Under the pieces are notes generated by a model. That model saw only the letters and a list, made by a program, of their open reading frames with translations, was not told the DNA's origin and made no database searches. DNA of 46,462 nt from Chryseobacterium sp. SN22 (lineage in GTDB: Bacteria; Bacteroidota; Bacteroidia; Flavobacteriales; Weeksellaceae). Shown here in pieces: positions 25,251 to 34,852 of the stretch. The stretch's first letter is position 1, and each line of letters starts with the position of its first letter. Both the position numbers and the translations under genes were made by a program. Where the stretch lies: contig NZ_VTSX01000031.1 in NCBI RefSeq assembly GCF_008329705.1, positions 1 to 46,462 on the forward strand. Reading direction: 5' to 3'.

Positions 25251-26015
25251 ATGGATACAAGAACAAAAATTGCATTGGTAACGGGTGGAAGCCGCGGCCT
25301 GGGTAAAAATTCAGCTTTAAAAATTGCCGGAAAAGGGCTTGATGTGATCATTACCTATAAAAGCAATAAAGAAGAAGCGGATAAGGTAGTCGCTGAAATT
25401 CAGGCATTGGGACGAAAGGCGATTGCCTATCAGCTGGATACCAAAAATGTAAGCAGCTTTGATGACATGGTAAAGACAGTAGGCGATCATCTTGAAGAAA
25501 ACACAGGAAGCAGAAACATCGATTTCCTTGTCAATAACGCCGGAACCGCTTTATACGCTCCGATTCCCGATGTAACCGAAGAACAGCTGGACGATGTGGT
25601 GGACATCCATTTCAAAGGCGTATTCTTCCTGACCCAGAAATTTCTGCCTTTCATTAATGAAGGGGGCGGTATCATCAATATTTCTTCAGGGCTGTCCAGG
25701 TTTGCCCTTCCGGGATCGTCGGTATACGGATCGGTTAAAGCAGCTGTAGATATGCTTACGAAATATCAGGCGAAAGAACTGGGGACCAGAAAAATTAAAT
25801 CCAATGTCGTGGCTCCCGGAGCTATTGAAACGGATTTCGGCGGCGGAAGGACAAGGGACGACGAACAGGTAAATGCGATGGTAGCCGGGGCAACCGCTCT
25901 GGGAAGAGCCGGGCTTCCGGACGACATCGGTGGTGTGGTAGCGTTTCTCTGTACGGAAGACGCCGGCTGGATCAACGGGCAGCGCATTGAAGCTTCCGGC
26001 GGAATGTTTTTATAA
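25251..26015 (+). CDS. Short-chain dehydrogenase/reductase (SDR)
   Basis: A 254-aa classical SDR. The cofactor loop TGGSRGLG is at 11-18, NNAG at 95-98, and the catalytic Ser (145/146) with Y159-xxx-K163 completes the site. R16 and the following polar residues suggest NADP(H). The C-terminal RIEASGGMFL is typical. The substrate is unknown. It is probably induced by the AraC regulator upstream. Confidence 0.94.
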   Translation: MDTRTKIALVTGGSRGLGKNSALKIAGKGLDVIITYKSNKEEADKVVAEIQALGRKAIAYQLDTKNVSSFDDMVKTVGDHLEENTGSRNIDFLVNNAGTALYAPIPDVTEEQLDDVVDIHFKGVFFLTQKFLPFINEGGGIINISSGLSRFALPGSSVYGSVKAAVDMLTKYQAKELGTRKIKSNVVAPGAIETDFGGGRTRDDEQVNAMVAGATALGRAGLPDDIGGVVAFLCTEDAGWINGQRIEASGGMFL

Positions 26016-26029
26016 GCGGAGATGATTAA

Positions 26030-26077
26030 AAAGGTCCGGTGATTGAGGCTCTCGAAATCACCGGACCTTTTTTTATA
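26030..26077. terminator. Bidirectional terminator between SDR and aminotransferase
   Basis: A 15-bp stem AAAGGTCCGGTGATT / AATCACCGGACCTTT with flanking A and T runs between two converging genes. Confidence 0.92.
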
Positions 26078-27221
26078 ATTTCGATAAATTTTCAATCGCC
26101 TCCTCCAGGGTTTCCTGTTTTTTGGCAAAGCATAAGCGGATCACATGATCATTCCGTTTATTTTGATAAAATGATGAAAACGGCACGCTGGCTACTTTGT
26201 GTGTAACCGTCAGTTCGGAGGCGAAATCGAAATCATTTTTATCAGAGATCTTATCGTATTGCAGTGCCTGAAAATAGGTTCCTTCGCAATCCAGCAGAGT
26301 AAACGGAGTATGGGCCAGCCCCTGCCTTAAAAAGTCTCTTTTTTCCTGAAAGAACTGGTTAAGATACAAATAATGTTCAGGGTTTTTCATGTATTCCGCC
26401 AGAGCGAGCTGCATCGGTGTATTAACGGAGAATACGTTGAACTGATGGACTTTCCGGAATTCATCCATCAGGTATTTCGGAGCAGCACAATATCCGGTTT
26501 TCCAGCCGGTGACATGGAAGAGTTTTCCGAAAGAGGCCACCATCAGGCTGCGTTTTTTAAGCTCGGGATACCGGCAGATGCTGAGATGCTGTTTCCCGTC
26601 AAACACAATATTTTCATACACTTCATCACTCAGGATAAGAATGGAGGTATTCTCAACAATTTTTATTAATTCCCGGATATCATGCTCCTTTAAGATTTTT
26701 CCTGCCGGATTGTTCGGGTTGTTGATGATAATCATCTTCGTTTTGTCGGAAACCAGATTTTTCACGGTAGTCCAGTCGATTTCATAATCGGGAGCCTTCA
26801 TTTCAAACCGCCTGACGATTCCGCCGAAAAGTTCTACCGTCGGCTCATAACAGTCATAGGCGGGCTCGAAAACGATCACCTCATCATCTTTTTTTACGAA
26901 AGCGGCAATGGCTGTGAAAATGGCCTGGGTTCCGCCGGCGGTTACCGTAATTTCAGAATCGGGATGGTAAACGGCCTGATGGCTGTCTTCGATCTTTTTT
27001 GCGATTTCTTCCTTTAACCCTGTCATTCCGCCCATGGGCGCGTATTGGTTGAAGCCTTGTTTAATAAAGTTGCTTACGTAATCCAGCAGCTCAGGATCTG
27101 CCATAAAATCCGGGAAACCCTGCGACAGATTGATGGCGTCATTCTCAGTGGCAAGCTGCGTCATCGTGCTGAAAATGGTGGTTCCTACATTGGAGAGCTT
27201 TGATAAAGGAAGTTGTATCAT
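26073..27221 (-). CDS. PLP-dependent aminotransferase (methionine aminotransferase-like)
   Basis: A 382-aa class I/II aminotransferase. NLSQGFPDF (31-39) and NNPNNPAG (167-174) are family motifs. D199 pairs with the pyridine nitrogen, and K233 in SFGKLFHVTGWKTGY forms the Schiff base. The overall look matches the YbdL/kynurenine aminotransferase-like group, which uses methionine and aromatic amino acids. It is cytoplasmic and transcribed alone, converging on the SDR gene. Confidence 0.93.
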   Translation of the reverse strand: MIQLPLSKLSNVGTTIFSTMTQLATENDAINLSQGFPDFMADPELLDYVSNFIKQGFNQYAPMGGMTGLKEEIAKKIEDSHQAVYHPDSEITVTAGGTQAIFTAIAAFVKKDDEVIVFEPAYDCYEPTVELFGGIVRRFEMKAPDYEIDWTTVKNLVSDKTKMIIINNPNNPAGKILKEHDIRELIKIVENTSILILSDEVYENIVFDGKQHLSICRYPELKKRSLMVASFGKLFHVTGWKTGYCAAPKYLMDEFRKVHQFNVFSVNTPMQLALAEYMKNPEHYLYLNQFFQEKRDFLRQGLAHTPFTLLDCEGTYFQALQYDKISDKNDFDFASELTVTHKVASVPFSSFYQNKRNDHVIRLCFAKKQETLEEAIENLSKL

Positions 27222-27407
27222 GAACGGTTATTTTTATATTCCGAATGTAAGGAAAAATCACGTATTGACGGTAAATTGATCAGGAGAAATGTGAAGAGAA
27301 TGATGTATCGGATTTAAATCCTTGAAAGAAGATTCAATTTGACTTGCGTAATACTTTGCATCATCAGGCTTTTAGGAACTGAACAGTAAACGGCACCAGA
27401 TAAATAG

Positions 27408-27431
27408 AAAAGCTGCCCGAAGACAGCTTTT
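27408..27431 (-). terminator. Hairpin terminator after the 27469-28635 gene
   Basis: AAAAGCTG and CAGCTTTT stem with an 8-nt loop, 38 bp beyond the stop on the minus strand. Confidence 0.7.
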
Positions 27432-27468
27432 GGTGTAAGAAATCGTATTTTTGAAAGCATATCTGCTA

Positions 27469-28635
27469 TTAATCCTGCATCAGCATTTTCCTGGTATCGG
27501 CATTCTTGCCGTCTACCGAAAGGGTATATACATACGATCCGCCACGGATTCCGTTCAGGGTAACGCTGCCGTTGCCTTTATCTTTAAGCGGAATATTCCT
27601 GATCAGCTGTCCTGAAACATTATAGATTCCGATAGACGCCGTATTCACTTCTTTTGGAAGATAATACTTAATTACGGTTTCGCCTTTTCCAGGATTCGGG
27701 GCATTCTGGTATAATTTAGGCTCGCCGGATGCGGTGCTCATATCAACGTTGGTCCTGCTTTGTTTCAGCAGTTCCTTCAATTCCCGGACTTCTTTCTTAA
27801 GATCATCGATCTGGGCCTGGTAATCTGCTGTCTGGTTTCCGGCCGGTCTGTCAATAAAACTGTTGGCCACCATCACATTCCCATCCGGATCAACCACCAG
27901 TGCCCTTCCGGATCCGGTCGGAAGATTTTCCATTCGTACTTTGCCGTTGGTATGAAGAATGGCTGTAGGAGCAGTGGTGCCGATTCCCACCCGCTGATCC
28001 TGGATCAGCATGGTCGGCGTTGAAGAAACGCCAAACATCAGCGAGGAAGAGATATTGTTGGTGAGTTTCGAGCCGTTTCCTGTTCCTGATCCGAATACGA
28101 AGGAACGGTTTCCTGTGGCGGCCAGGTCTACCCCAAAACCGCCCGAATATTCGGATCCCAGATCGACGCCTACGCCGATGGCAAACTGGTTGGACGCTGT
28201 AATTCTGTTTACCCATCCTAAAGCTACGGATTTACTGGCCTGTTTAAACACGCGGTTTCCCTGGCCGGCTACAATATTGGCACCTCCGGCATCTGCCAGA
28301 TCGTTCTGCCAGCCGCTTACCATGGAACTGTTGGCATTGTTGCCCAGAACATTGCTAGATCCGGCGATGATGCTTCCTTTGGTTTTTGCAGCGTTGGAAT
28401 TGTTTACGCTTTCCACGATAAATGATCCCACTTCATTCAGAAGAGCCTGGCCGGGATTATTGGTCGCGCCGTTGGTTCTCAGGTAAAAAGGGACTGCGTT
28501 TACGGTTCCTGCGTAATTTGAAGCGGTAATGCCGCCGTTTCCGAAAGTCTGCCATGCCTGGGCATTAATTTCTGCTGCCGAAAAAAGTAAAGCTGCCGCT
28601 ACAAGTCCTTTTAAAGATAATACGTGTGTTTTCAT
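27469..28635 (-). CDS. T9SS-secreted protein with YadA-head-like repeats
   Basis: I choose the start at 28635 (388 aa). It gives a clean signal peptide (MKTHVLSLKGLVAAALLFSAAEINA), and a TAGTTTTG -7 box lies at 28666-28673, downstream of the alternative ATG at 28710. Residues about 70-215 contain left-handed repeats like trimeric autotransporter heads (GSIIAGSSNVLGNN, ANIVAGQGNRV, SKSVALGWVNRI). A Gly/Thr stretch, a short coiled coil (QIDDLKKEVRELKELLKQ) and a C-terminal type A sorting domain (YQNAPNPGKGETVIKYYLP...KMLMQD) follow. It is exported by type IX secretion and probably surface-anchored or released. Confidence 0.88.
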   Translation of the reverse strand: MKTHVLSLKGLVAAALLFSAAEINAQAWQTFGNGGITASNYAGTVNAVPFYLRTNGATNNPGQALLNEVGSFIVESVNNSNAAKTKGSIIAGSSNVLGNNANSSMVSGWQNDLADAGGANIVAGQGNRVFKQASKSVALGWVNRITASNQFAIGVGVDLGSEYSGGFGVDLAATGNRSFVFGSGTGNGSKLTNNISSSLMFGVSSTPTMLIQDQRVGIGTTAPTAILHTNGKVRMENLPTGSGRALVVDPDGNVMVANSFIDRPAGNQTADYQAQIDDLKKEVRELKELLKQSRTNVDMSTASGEPKLYQNAPNPGKGETVIKYYLPKEVNTASIGIYNVSGQLIRNIPLKDKGNGSVTLNGIRGGSYVYTLSVDGKNADTRKMLMQD

Positions 28636-28665
28636 GATACGTTTTGTTTTTGGTTGTTTGTTTCT

Positions 28666-28673
28666 CAAAACTA
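28666..28673 (-). promoter_or_regulatory. -7 element of the T9SS protein gene
   Basis: TAGTTTTG on the minus strand, about 30 bp before the chosen start. It rules out the farther ATG. Confidence 0.5.
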
Positions 28674-28762
28674 TCAAAACATTACCGGCCAGACTATCAC
28701 CACTGATCAAATGGCGGCAGAAAATGAGTAAATGTAAATATTTATCAAATAAGTGTGAATTG

Positions 28763-29479
28763 TCAGATCATTTTATGAAGGAATTCGTTTTTGCGCCGTA
28801 TGGAAACATCCAGTACGGAATTATCGGCCATTACCACCTGCCCGCCTTTCCCTTTGATGTACTCCCGCAGGTGCTCCAGGTTGATCAGGTGCTTGTGGTG
28901 GATCCTGAAAAAATTATAGCCCGAAAGATTCTTTTCAAAATCATGAAGCGTTCTGGAAACCATTACTTTCGTTTTGTCCAGCAGGTAAATGAAGGTATAG
29001 TTGGAATCAGCTTCACAACGGATAATCTCATCAATATTTACCCTTTTGAAGCCCTGTAAAGTAGGCAGGTTGATTTTACTGTGGGGCAGGGAAGGCGAAG
29101 TGATTTTGCTGTGGCGGGAATTTTCGATGGCTTTATTAACGGCCAGTACAAAATTGAGATTCGTAACGGGTTTCAGGATGTAGCCCGTGATTCCCTTTTT
29201 TACCGCCTGGATGGCTGAATTTTCCGAATCCGTCATGTAAATAAGGAGGGAGGGTTTTTGCTGGAATTCAGATAAAATTTCAAAGGTAGTTTCGTCATTC
29301 AGAGGGATGTCGACAAAAATAAGGTCAGTGGAATTTTTGCTGAGGTAATCGGAGGCTGACCACAGGTTTTCCGTACAGAAATCGATCTTGAATTCGGGGA
29401 ATTCTTTTTTCAAAAGCAGGGAGATGGATTCGCTGCCATCTTTGTCCCCAAGGATGCAGGCATGGAACGTATTTTTCAT
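28763..29479 (-). CDS. LytTR-family response regulator
   Basis: A 238-aa protein. The receiver domain (about 5-120) carries the likely phospho-acceptor D57 in FVDIPL. The acidic pocket is poorer than usual: only D12 is clear near the first strand. The LytTR DNA-binding domain (about 135-236) has DEIIRCEADSNYTFIYL, VSRTLHDFEKNL and FFRIHHKHLINL. No histidine kinase gene is adjacent, so the partner must lie elsewhere. It is on the same strand as the T9SS gene, 127 bp upstream of it. Confidence 0.92.
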   Translation of the reverse strand: MKNTFHACILGDKDGSESISLLLKKEFPEFKIDFCTENLWSASDYLSKNSTDLIFVDIPLNDETTFEILSEFQQKPSLLIYMTDSENSAIQAVKKGITGYILKPVTNLNFVLAVNKAIENSRHSKITSPSLPHSKINLPTLQGFKRVNIDEIIRCEADSNYTFIYLLDKTKVMVSRTLHDFEKNLSGYNFFRIHHKHLINLEHLREYIKGKGGQVVMADNSVLDVSIRRKNEFLHKMI

Positions 29480-29734
29480 GGTTGAGTTGTGGTTTTTAGA
29501 GTTGGTTTTTAAGTTTTTTACATTTAATACATACTGTTAATTTTAGTTTTTAAACGGCTGAATTGCTAATAATGATCGCTTTTTATACAAATAATGTTAA
29601 AAATAAACGGTATTTGTTTTTCACTTTGCATTGAATAATGTAAATATAGAATTTCACAGAGAATAATGCAATATTTTTTAATAAATATTCGTAAAAAAGG
29701 AACCGAAATATTCGGATATTTTTGGGCAATTTCG
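29480..29734. other. AT-rich gap before parE
   Basis: No gene seen in this divergent intergenic region. Confidence 0.4.
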
Positions 29735-29742
29735 TACTTTTG
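29735..29742 (+). promoter_or_regulatory. -7 element TACTTTTG of the parE operon
   Basis: TAnnTTTG match 20 bp before the parE ATG. The -33 match is unclear. Confidence 0.45.
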
Positions 29743-29762
29743 TATGTTCGCTGAAATTACAT

Positions 29763-31652
29763 ATGTCACAAGAAATAAATCTAATCTATTCCGAAGATAA
29801 TATCAGAACCCTCGATTGGCAGGAACACATCCGTCTACGTCCCGGAATGTACATCGGGAAGCTCGGAGACGGTTCTTCTGCTGACGACGGTATTTATATT
29901 TTGCTGAAAGAAATCCTGGATAACTCGATTGATGAGTTCAGGATGAAATCCGGTAAAAGAATTGAAATAAAATTAGACGACGGCAAAGTTACGATCCGTG
30001 ATTTTGGCCGTGGAATCCCGTTGGGAAAAGTGGTGGATGCCGTATCCAAAATGAACACCGGAGGGAAGTACGACAGCAAGGCATTTAAAAAGTCCGTCGG
30101 GCTGAACGGGGTCGGTACCAAGGCGGTCAATGCCCTTTCCGATTATTTCCGGGTACGCTCATTCCGTGACGGGAGGATGAAAGCCGCTGAATTCTCGCGG
30201 GGTCTGATTAAAGAAGATTTTGAAGAGAAAGATTCTTCGGACCGCAACGGGACCGAGATTTCCTTTATCCCGGATGCCGACATTTTCCTGCATTTCAAAT
30301 TCAGGAAAGAGTACATCGAAAGAATGCTCCGAAACTACGCCTACCTGAATCCGGGACTGAAAATTCTTTTTAACGGTGAAATCTTTTATTCCGAAAACGG
30401 GCTTAAAGATCTGCTGGACGAAGAACTGGAAAATGAAACCCTGTATCCGATCGTTCACCTGAAAGACAATGATATCGAGGTGGCGATTACGCATACCGAT
30501 AAATCCCAGACGGAAACCTATTTTTCATTCGTCAACGGTCAGAATACGACACAGGGGGGAACCCACCTGAACGCCTTCCGGGAAGCATACGTAAAAACCA
30601 TCCGTGAGTTTTTTAATAAAAATTTTGATGCTTCGGATGTCAGGAAATCAATTGTAGCGGCTGTTTCCATCAACGTGGAAGAACCTGTTTTCGAATCCCA
30701 GACCAAAACCAAACTGGGGTCCAGCGACATCGGCCCGAACGGCCCGACGGTACGTACCTTCATCATCGACTTCCTGAAAAGCAAGCTCGATAATTTCCTG
30801 CATAAGAATCCGGAGGTTGCCGAGGCGATCCAGCGGAAAATATTAATCTCCGAAAGGGAAAGAAAGGAACTTTCCGGAATCCAGAAGCTGGCCCGGGAAA
30901 GGGCGAAAAAGGTATCGCTTCACAACAAAAAGCTCCGCGACTGCCGGCAGCATTACAACGATCAGAAAAACGAGAGAAAGGGGGAAACCCAGATCTTCAT
31001 TACCGAGGGGGATTCCGCGTCAGGATCGATTACCAAATCCCGCGACGTAGAAACCCAGGCTGTATTTTCGCTGAAAGGAAAGCCGCTGAACTGCTACGGA
31101 CTCACGAAAAAAGTAGTGTACGAAAACGAAGAATTCAACCTCCTTCAGGCTGCTTTGAATATCGAAGAAAGCCTGGAAGATCTGCGTTACAACCAGGTGA
31201 TTATTGCAACCGATGCCGATGTCGACGGGATGCACATCCGTCTGCTGATGATTACTTTCTTCCTGCAGTTCTTCCCGGACCTCATCAAAAACGGGCATCT
31301 TTACATTCTTCAGACGCCATTGTTCAGGGTAAGGAACAAAAAGGAAACCAGGTACTGCTATTCCGAACAGGAGCGGATCAAGGCGCTGAATGATCTGGGT
31401 AAAAATCCCGAGATCACCCGATTCAAAGGGTTAGGGGAAATTTCTCCGGATGAATTCAAGCATTTCATCGGAAAAGATATCCGCCTGGAGCCCGTTGTGG
31501 CAGGAAAAGATCAGACCATTGAGCAGCTTCTCGAATTTTATATGGGAAAAAATACCCCCGACCGGCAGACTTTCATTCTTGAAAATCTGGTGGTGGAAGA
31601 TCCCGATATCGATAAGAAAGAAATACTGACGGAAGCCGTTGATGAAAACTAA
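29763..31652 (+). CDS. parE: DNA topoisomerase IV subunit B
   Basis: A 629-aa type IIA topoisomerase ATPase subunit. The GHKL domain has ILLKEILDNSIDEF and the nucleotide loop GVGTKAVNALS. The TOPRIM domain has TEGDSASGS (E415) and the Mg-binding DADVD (484-488). The size fits ParE rather than the longer GyrB forms. It decatenates chromosomes together with ParC, encoded two genes downstream with only short gaps, so they form one operon. Confidence 0.95.
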   Translation: MSQEINLIYSEDNIRTLDWQEHIRLRPGMYIGKLGDGSSADDGIYILLKEILDNSIDEFRMKSGKRIEIKLDDGKVTIRDFGRGIPLGKVVDAVSKMNTGGKYDSKAFKKSVGLNGVGTKAVNALSDYFRVRSFRDGRMKAAEFSRGLIKEDFEEKDSSDRNGTEISFIPDADIFLHFKFRKEYIERMLRNYAYLNPGLKILFNGEIFYSENGLKDLLDEELENETLYPIVHLKDNDIEVAITHTDKSQTETYFSFVNGQNTTQGGTHLNAFREAYVKTIREFFNKNFDASDVRKSIVAAVSINVEEPVFESQTKTKLGSSDIGPNGPTVRTFIIDFLKSKLDNFLHKNPEVAEAIQRKILISERERKELSGIQKLARERAKKVSLHNKKLRDCRQHYNDQKNERKGETQIFITEGDSASGSITKSRDVETQAVFSLKGKPLNCYGLTKKVVYENEEFNLLQAALNIEESLEDLRYNQVIIATDADVDGMHIRLLMITFFLQFFPDLIKNGHLYILQTPLFRVRNKKETRYCYSEQERIKALNDLGKNPEITRFKGLGEISPDEFKHFIGKDIRLEPVVAGKDQTIEQLLEFYMGKNTPDRQTFILENLVVEDPDIDKKEILTEAVDEN

Positions 31653-31694
31653 TACAGTAAAAACCATAAACCAAAAAGCAATTAAATTAATATA

Positions 31695-32171
31695 ATGAGA
31701 CTGAGCAACCGTAACAAAACTTCGGTGTACAGCTTTATAAACAGCCTTCTGATCATGTTTCTGCTCGGAGGCGTCGGAGCTTATATTCTGGAAGAGTACA
31801 AATTCAACATTTTAGGAAAAGAAAGCCTGCTGCTGATTATTATTCCGGTATTTTTAATCGTGCTGTTCTATATCAGCGGAAGGCAGGTTTTTGAATATGA
31901 CAGCGATGGAGAAGCGCTTCATTTCAGGAACAGAAACATTATCCCTTTCCTGCAAAGGCCGTTAAGTGATGAATTTCCGAAATATAAGCTGCTGAAATTT
32001 GAGATCATCAATCTTTTCATCATGAAAAGGCTTTATATTACCATCTCAAGCAAAAATAACGGCTCTACCATTCTGAAATATGAAATTTCATATCTTACGA
32101 AAAAAGAAGTTAATGATTTAAGATTCTCCTTACATAAAGTGGTGAAAACCAATAACGAGAAAAAGAGTTAA
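31695..32171 (+). CDS. Small membrane protein between parE and parC
   Basis: A 158-aa protein with two membrane helices (about 12-32 and 44-62). A cytoplasmic part with strand-rich PH-like features follows (FEYDSDGEALHFRNRN..., KLLKFEIINLFIMKRLYITIS). It starts 42 bp after parE and ends 8 bp before parC, so it is co-transcribed. I do not recognise a named family. Its link to topoisomerase function is unknown. Confidence 0.8.
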   Translation: MRLSNRNKTSVYSFINSLLIMFLLGGVGAYILEEYKFNILGKESLLLIIIPVFLIVLFYISGRQVFEYDSDGEALHFRNRNIIPFLQRPLSDEFPKYKLLKFEIINLFIMKRLYITISSKNNGSTILKYEISYLTKKEVNDLRFSLHKVVKTNNEKKS

Positions 32172-32179
32172 TAAATTAA

Positions 32180-34762
32180 ATGATAACAGAAGAATACTCG
32201 AATGAAGGTGACAGCTTAAAAAAGGTTTCCGGGCTTTACAGAGACTGGTTCCTGGATTATGCTTCTTATGTAATTTTAGACCGGGCGATCCCGTCGATTT
32301 ATGACGGATTCAAGCCGGTTCAGCGCAGAATTATGCACTCCATGCGGGAGCTGGAAGACGGGCGTTATAATAAAGTCGCCAACATTGTAGGAAATACCAT
32401 GAAGTATCATCCGCATGGTGATGCTTCCATTACCGATGCCATGGTAGGAATCGGCCAGAAGGAACTTCTGATCGATACCCAGGGAAACTGGGGAAATATC
32501 TACACGGGAGACTCCGCCGCTGCGGCGAGGTACATCGAAGCCCGGCTGACGCCGTTTGCGCTGGAAGTGGTCTTCAACCCGAAAACAACGGAATGGTCTA
32601 AATCCTATGACGGCAGAAACAACGAGCCGATCGACCTGCCCGTAAAATTCCCGCTGCTTCTGGCGCAGGGTGTTGAAGGAATCGGGGTAGGACTTTCCAC
32701 GAAAATCCTTCCGCATAATTTCAATGAACTGATCACCGCTTCCGTAGCCTATCTTAAAGGGAAGAAGTTTGAGCTGTATCCGGACTTTTTAACGGCCGGT
32801 TTTCTTGATGTTTCCGAATATAATGACGGGCACAGGGGCGGGAAAGTAAGGGCGAGGGCCAAGATTTCCCCGCTGGACAAGCATACCCTGATCATTACGG
32901 AACTTCCATATTCCAAAACAACCAGTGACCTGATCGATTCGATTTTAAAGGCAAATGAAAAGGGCAAGATCAAGATCAAAAAAATTGAGGATAACACTTC
33001 CGATAAAGTTGAGATCCTGATTCATCTTCACAACGATGTCTCGCCGGACAAAACCATTGATGCCCTGTATGCCTTCACCGACTGCCAGGTAACGATTTCA
33101 CCGAACGCCTGTGTGATTGTGGGTGATAAGCCGATGTTTATGAACGTATCCGAAATTCTGAAAATGAACACGGATCATACGGTTTCCCTCCTGAAAAAAG
33201 AGCTGGAAATCGAGCTACATGAGCTGCAGGAAAGCTGGCATTTTTCTTCTCTGGAGAGAATTTTTATCGAAAACAGGATCTATCATGATATCGAAGAGGT
33301 AAAAACCTGGGAGAACGTACTAAAAGCAATAGCCAAAGGCCTGAAGCCGCATACCGGACATCTTCTGAGAGCGGTAACGGAAGAAGATATCTTAAGGTTA
33401 ACGGAAATCAGGATTAAAAGGATTTCCAGATTCGACCTGAATAAGTTCAAGGAAAATATTGCGGCACTGGAGGGGAAAATCGAACAGGTGAAGCATCATC
33501 TGGCCAACCTTGTGCAGTACGCCATCGATTATTACCTGAACATCCAGAAAAAATACGGAAAAGACCGGCAGCGTAAAACCGAACTCCGGATTTTCGATAC
33601 CATCGATGCGACGAAAGTAGCAGTCGCCAACGAAAAGTTCTATGCGAATTTTGAAGAAGGCTTTATCGGAACTTCGCTAAAAAAAGACCAGTACCTGTTT
33701 GACTGTTCGGATATCGATGATATTATCACCTTCCGGAAAGACGGCAGCATGAAGGTGGTAAAAGTGGAAGCCAAAACGTTTATCGGAAAAGATATCGTTC
33801 ATGTGGCCATCTGGAAGAAAAACGATAAGAGAACGGTGTACAATATGATCTACCGGGAAGGCCGGGAAGGCCCTTATTACATGAAGCGTTTTTCGGTAAC
33901 GGGCGTGACCCGGAATACCGATTATCCGCTGGCTTCGGATAAAAAAGGTTCTGAAATGCTTTATTTTTCGGCAAACCCGAACGGGGAAGCAGAGACGGTT
34001 ACTGTCCTGTTAAAACCCAATCCGAGGATCAGAAAAAATAAGATGGACCTGGATTTCTCCGAGCTTGCCATCAAAGGCCGTGATTCCAAAGGGAACCTGG
34101 TCACCAAATATTCGGTGAAGAAAGTAGACCTTAAGGAAGAGGGGGTTTCAACGCTGGCACCGAGAAAGATCTGGTTTGACGATACGGTGCGGAGGCTGAA
34201 TGCAGACGGAAGAGGGACCCTGCTGGGAAATTTTAAAGGAGACGATAAGATTCTGACTATTAACACCAACGGCGAAGCAAAGCTGGTATCCTTCGATCTG
34301 GGCAACCGGTTCGACGATCAGTATCTGGTTCTTGAAAAATGGAGGCCGAATCAGCCGGTAACCTGTATTTATTATGACGGCGAAAAAGACATTTATTTTA
34401 TCAAAAGGTTCCTGTTCGAGAATTCACCGAATGTTCAGACCTTTATGCCGTCCGAACACCCGAAATCGTTTATTGAAAACATTATTGTAGCAAACGGTGC
34501 GACAGCGGAAATTATCTTCGCCAAAGACAAAGGGAAAGAGAGAGAATCTGAAACGGTAACCATCGATGAATTTATAACCGTTAAAGGAATTAAAGCGATC
34601 GGCAACCAGTTTACAAAGTTTAAGGTAAAAACCATCAACATCACCATTCCGGAACCGTCTGAAGAGGAACCTGAAATCTATGAAGAGCCGGAACCTGCTG
34701 CCGGATTTGATGAGGACGGAGCGATCGGGAATTTATTCCATGGCGAAGAGAGCAATGAATAG
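32180..34762 (+). CDS. parC: DNA topoisomerase IV subunit A
   Basis: An 860-aa breakage-reunion subunit. Residues about 30-60 include FKPVQRRIMHSM. The catalytic tyrosine is Y118 in AARYIEARLTPFA. A coiled-coil region (about 430-480) and a C-terminal DNA-wrapping domain follow, then an acidic tail (about 835-860). ParC and ParE form the A2B2 topoisomerase IV. In Bacteroidetes a separate GyrA exists, and the pairing with parE here supports ParC. A strong terminator follows. Confidence 0.94.
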   Translation: MITEEYSNEGDSLKKVSGLYRDWFLDYASYVILDRAIPSIYDGFKPVQRRIMHSMRELEDGRYNKVANIVGNTMKYHPHGDASITDAMVGIGQKELLIDTQGNWGNIYTGDSAAAARYIEARLTPFALEVVFNPKTTEWSKSYDGRNNEPIDLPVKFPLLLAQGVEGIGVGLSTKILPHNFNELITASVAYLKGKKFELYPDFLTAGFLDVSEYNDGHRGGKVRARAKISPLDKHTLIITELPYSKTTSDLIDSILKANEKGKIKIKKIEDNTSDKVEILIHLHNDVSPDKTIDALYAFTDCQVTISPNACVIVGDKPMFMNVSEILKMNTDHTVSLLKKELEIELHELQESWHFSSLERIFIENRIYHDIEEVKTWENVLKAIAKGLKPHTGHLLRAVTEEDILRLTEIRIKRISRFDLNKFKENIAALEGKIEQVKHHLANLVQYAIDYYLNIQKKYGKDRQRKTELRIFDTIDATKVAVANEKFYANFEEGFIGTSLKKDQYLFDCSDIDDIITFRKDGSMKVVKVEAKTFIGKDIVHVAIWKKNDKRTVYNMIYREGREGPYYMKRFSVTGVTRNTDYPLASDKKGSEMLYFSANPNGEAETVTVLLKPNPRIRKNKMDLDFSELAIKGRDSKGNLVTKYSVKKVDLKEEGVSTLAPRKIWFDDTVRRLNADGRGTLLGNFKGDDKILTINTNGEAKLVSFDLGNRFDDQYLVLEKWRPNQPVTCIYYDGEKDIYFIKRFLFENSPNVQTFMPSEHPKSFIENIIVANGATAEIIFAKDKGKERESETVTIDEFITVKGIKAIGNQFTKFKVKTINITIPEPSEEEPEIYEEPEPAAGFDEDGAIGNLFHGEESNE

Positions 34763-34792
34763 GCGCCTCAGATAATACATCATAAGATAAAG

Positions 34793-34826
34793 AAAAGACC
34801 AGCTGTTGATTCAGTTGGTCTTTTTT
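34793..34826 (+). terminator. Rho-independent terminator of the parE-parC operon
   Basis: A stem AAAAGACCAGCTG / CAGTTGGTCTTTT (one G-T pair) with a T-run. It may also serve the converging Fur gene. Confidence 0.88.
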
Positions 34827-34852
34827 ATGTTAAATTTATTCTTTAGGTCAGA

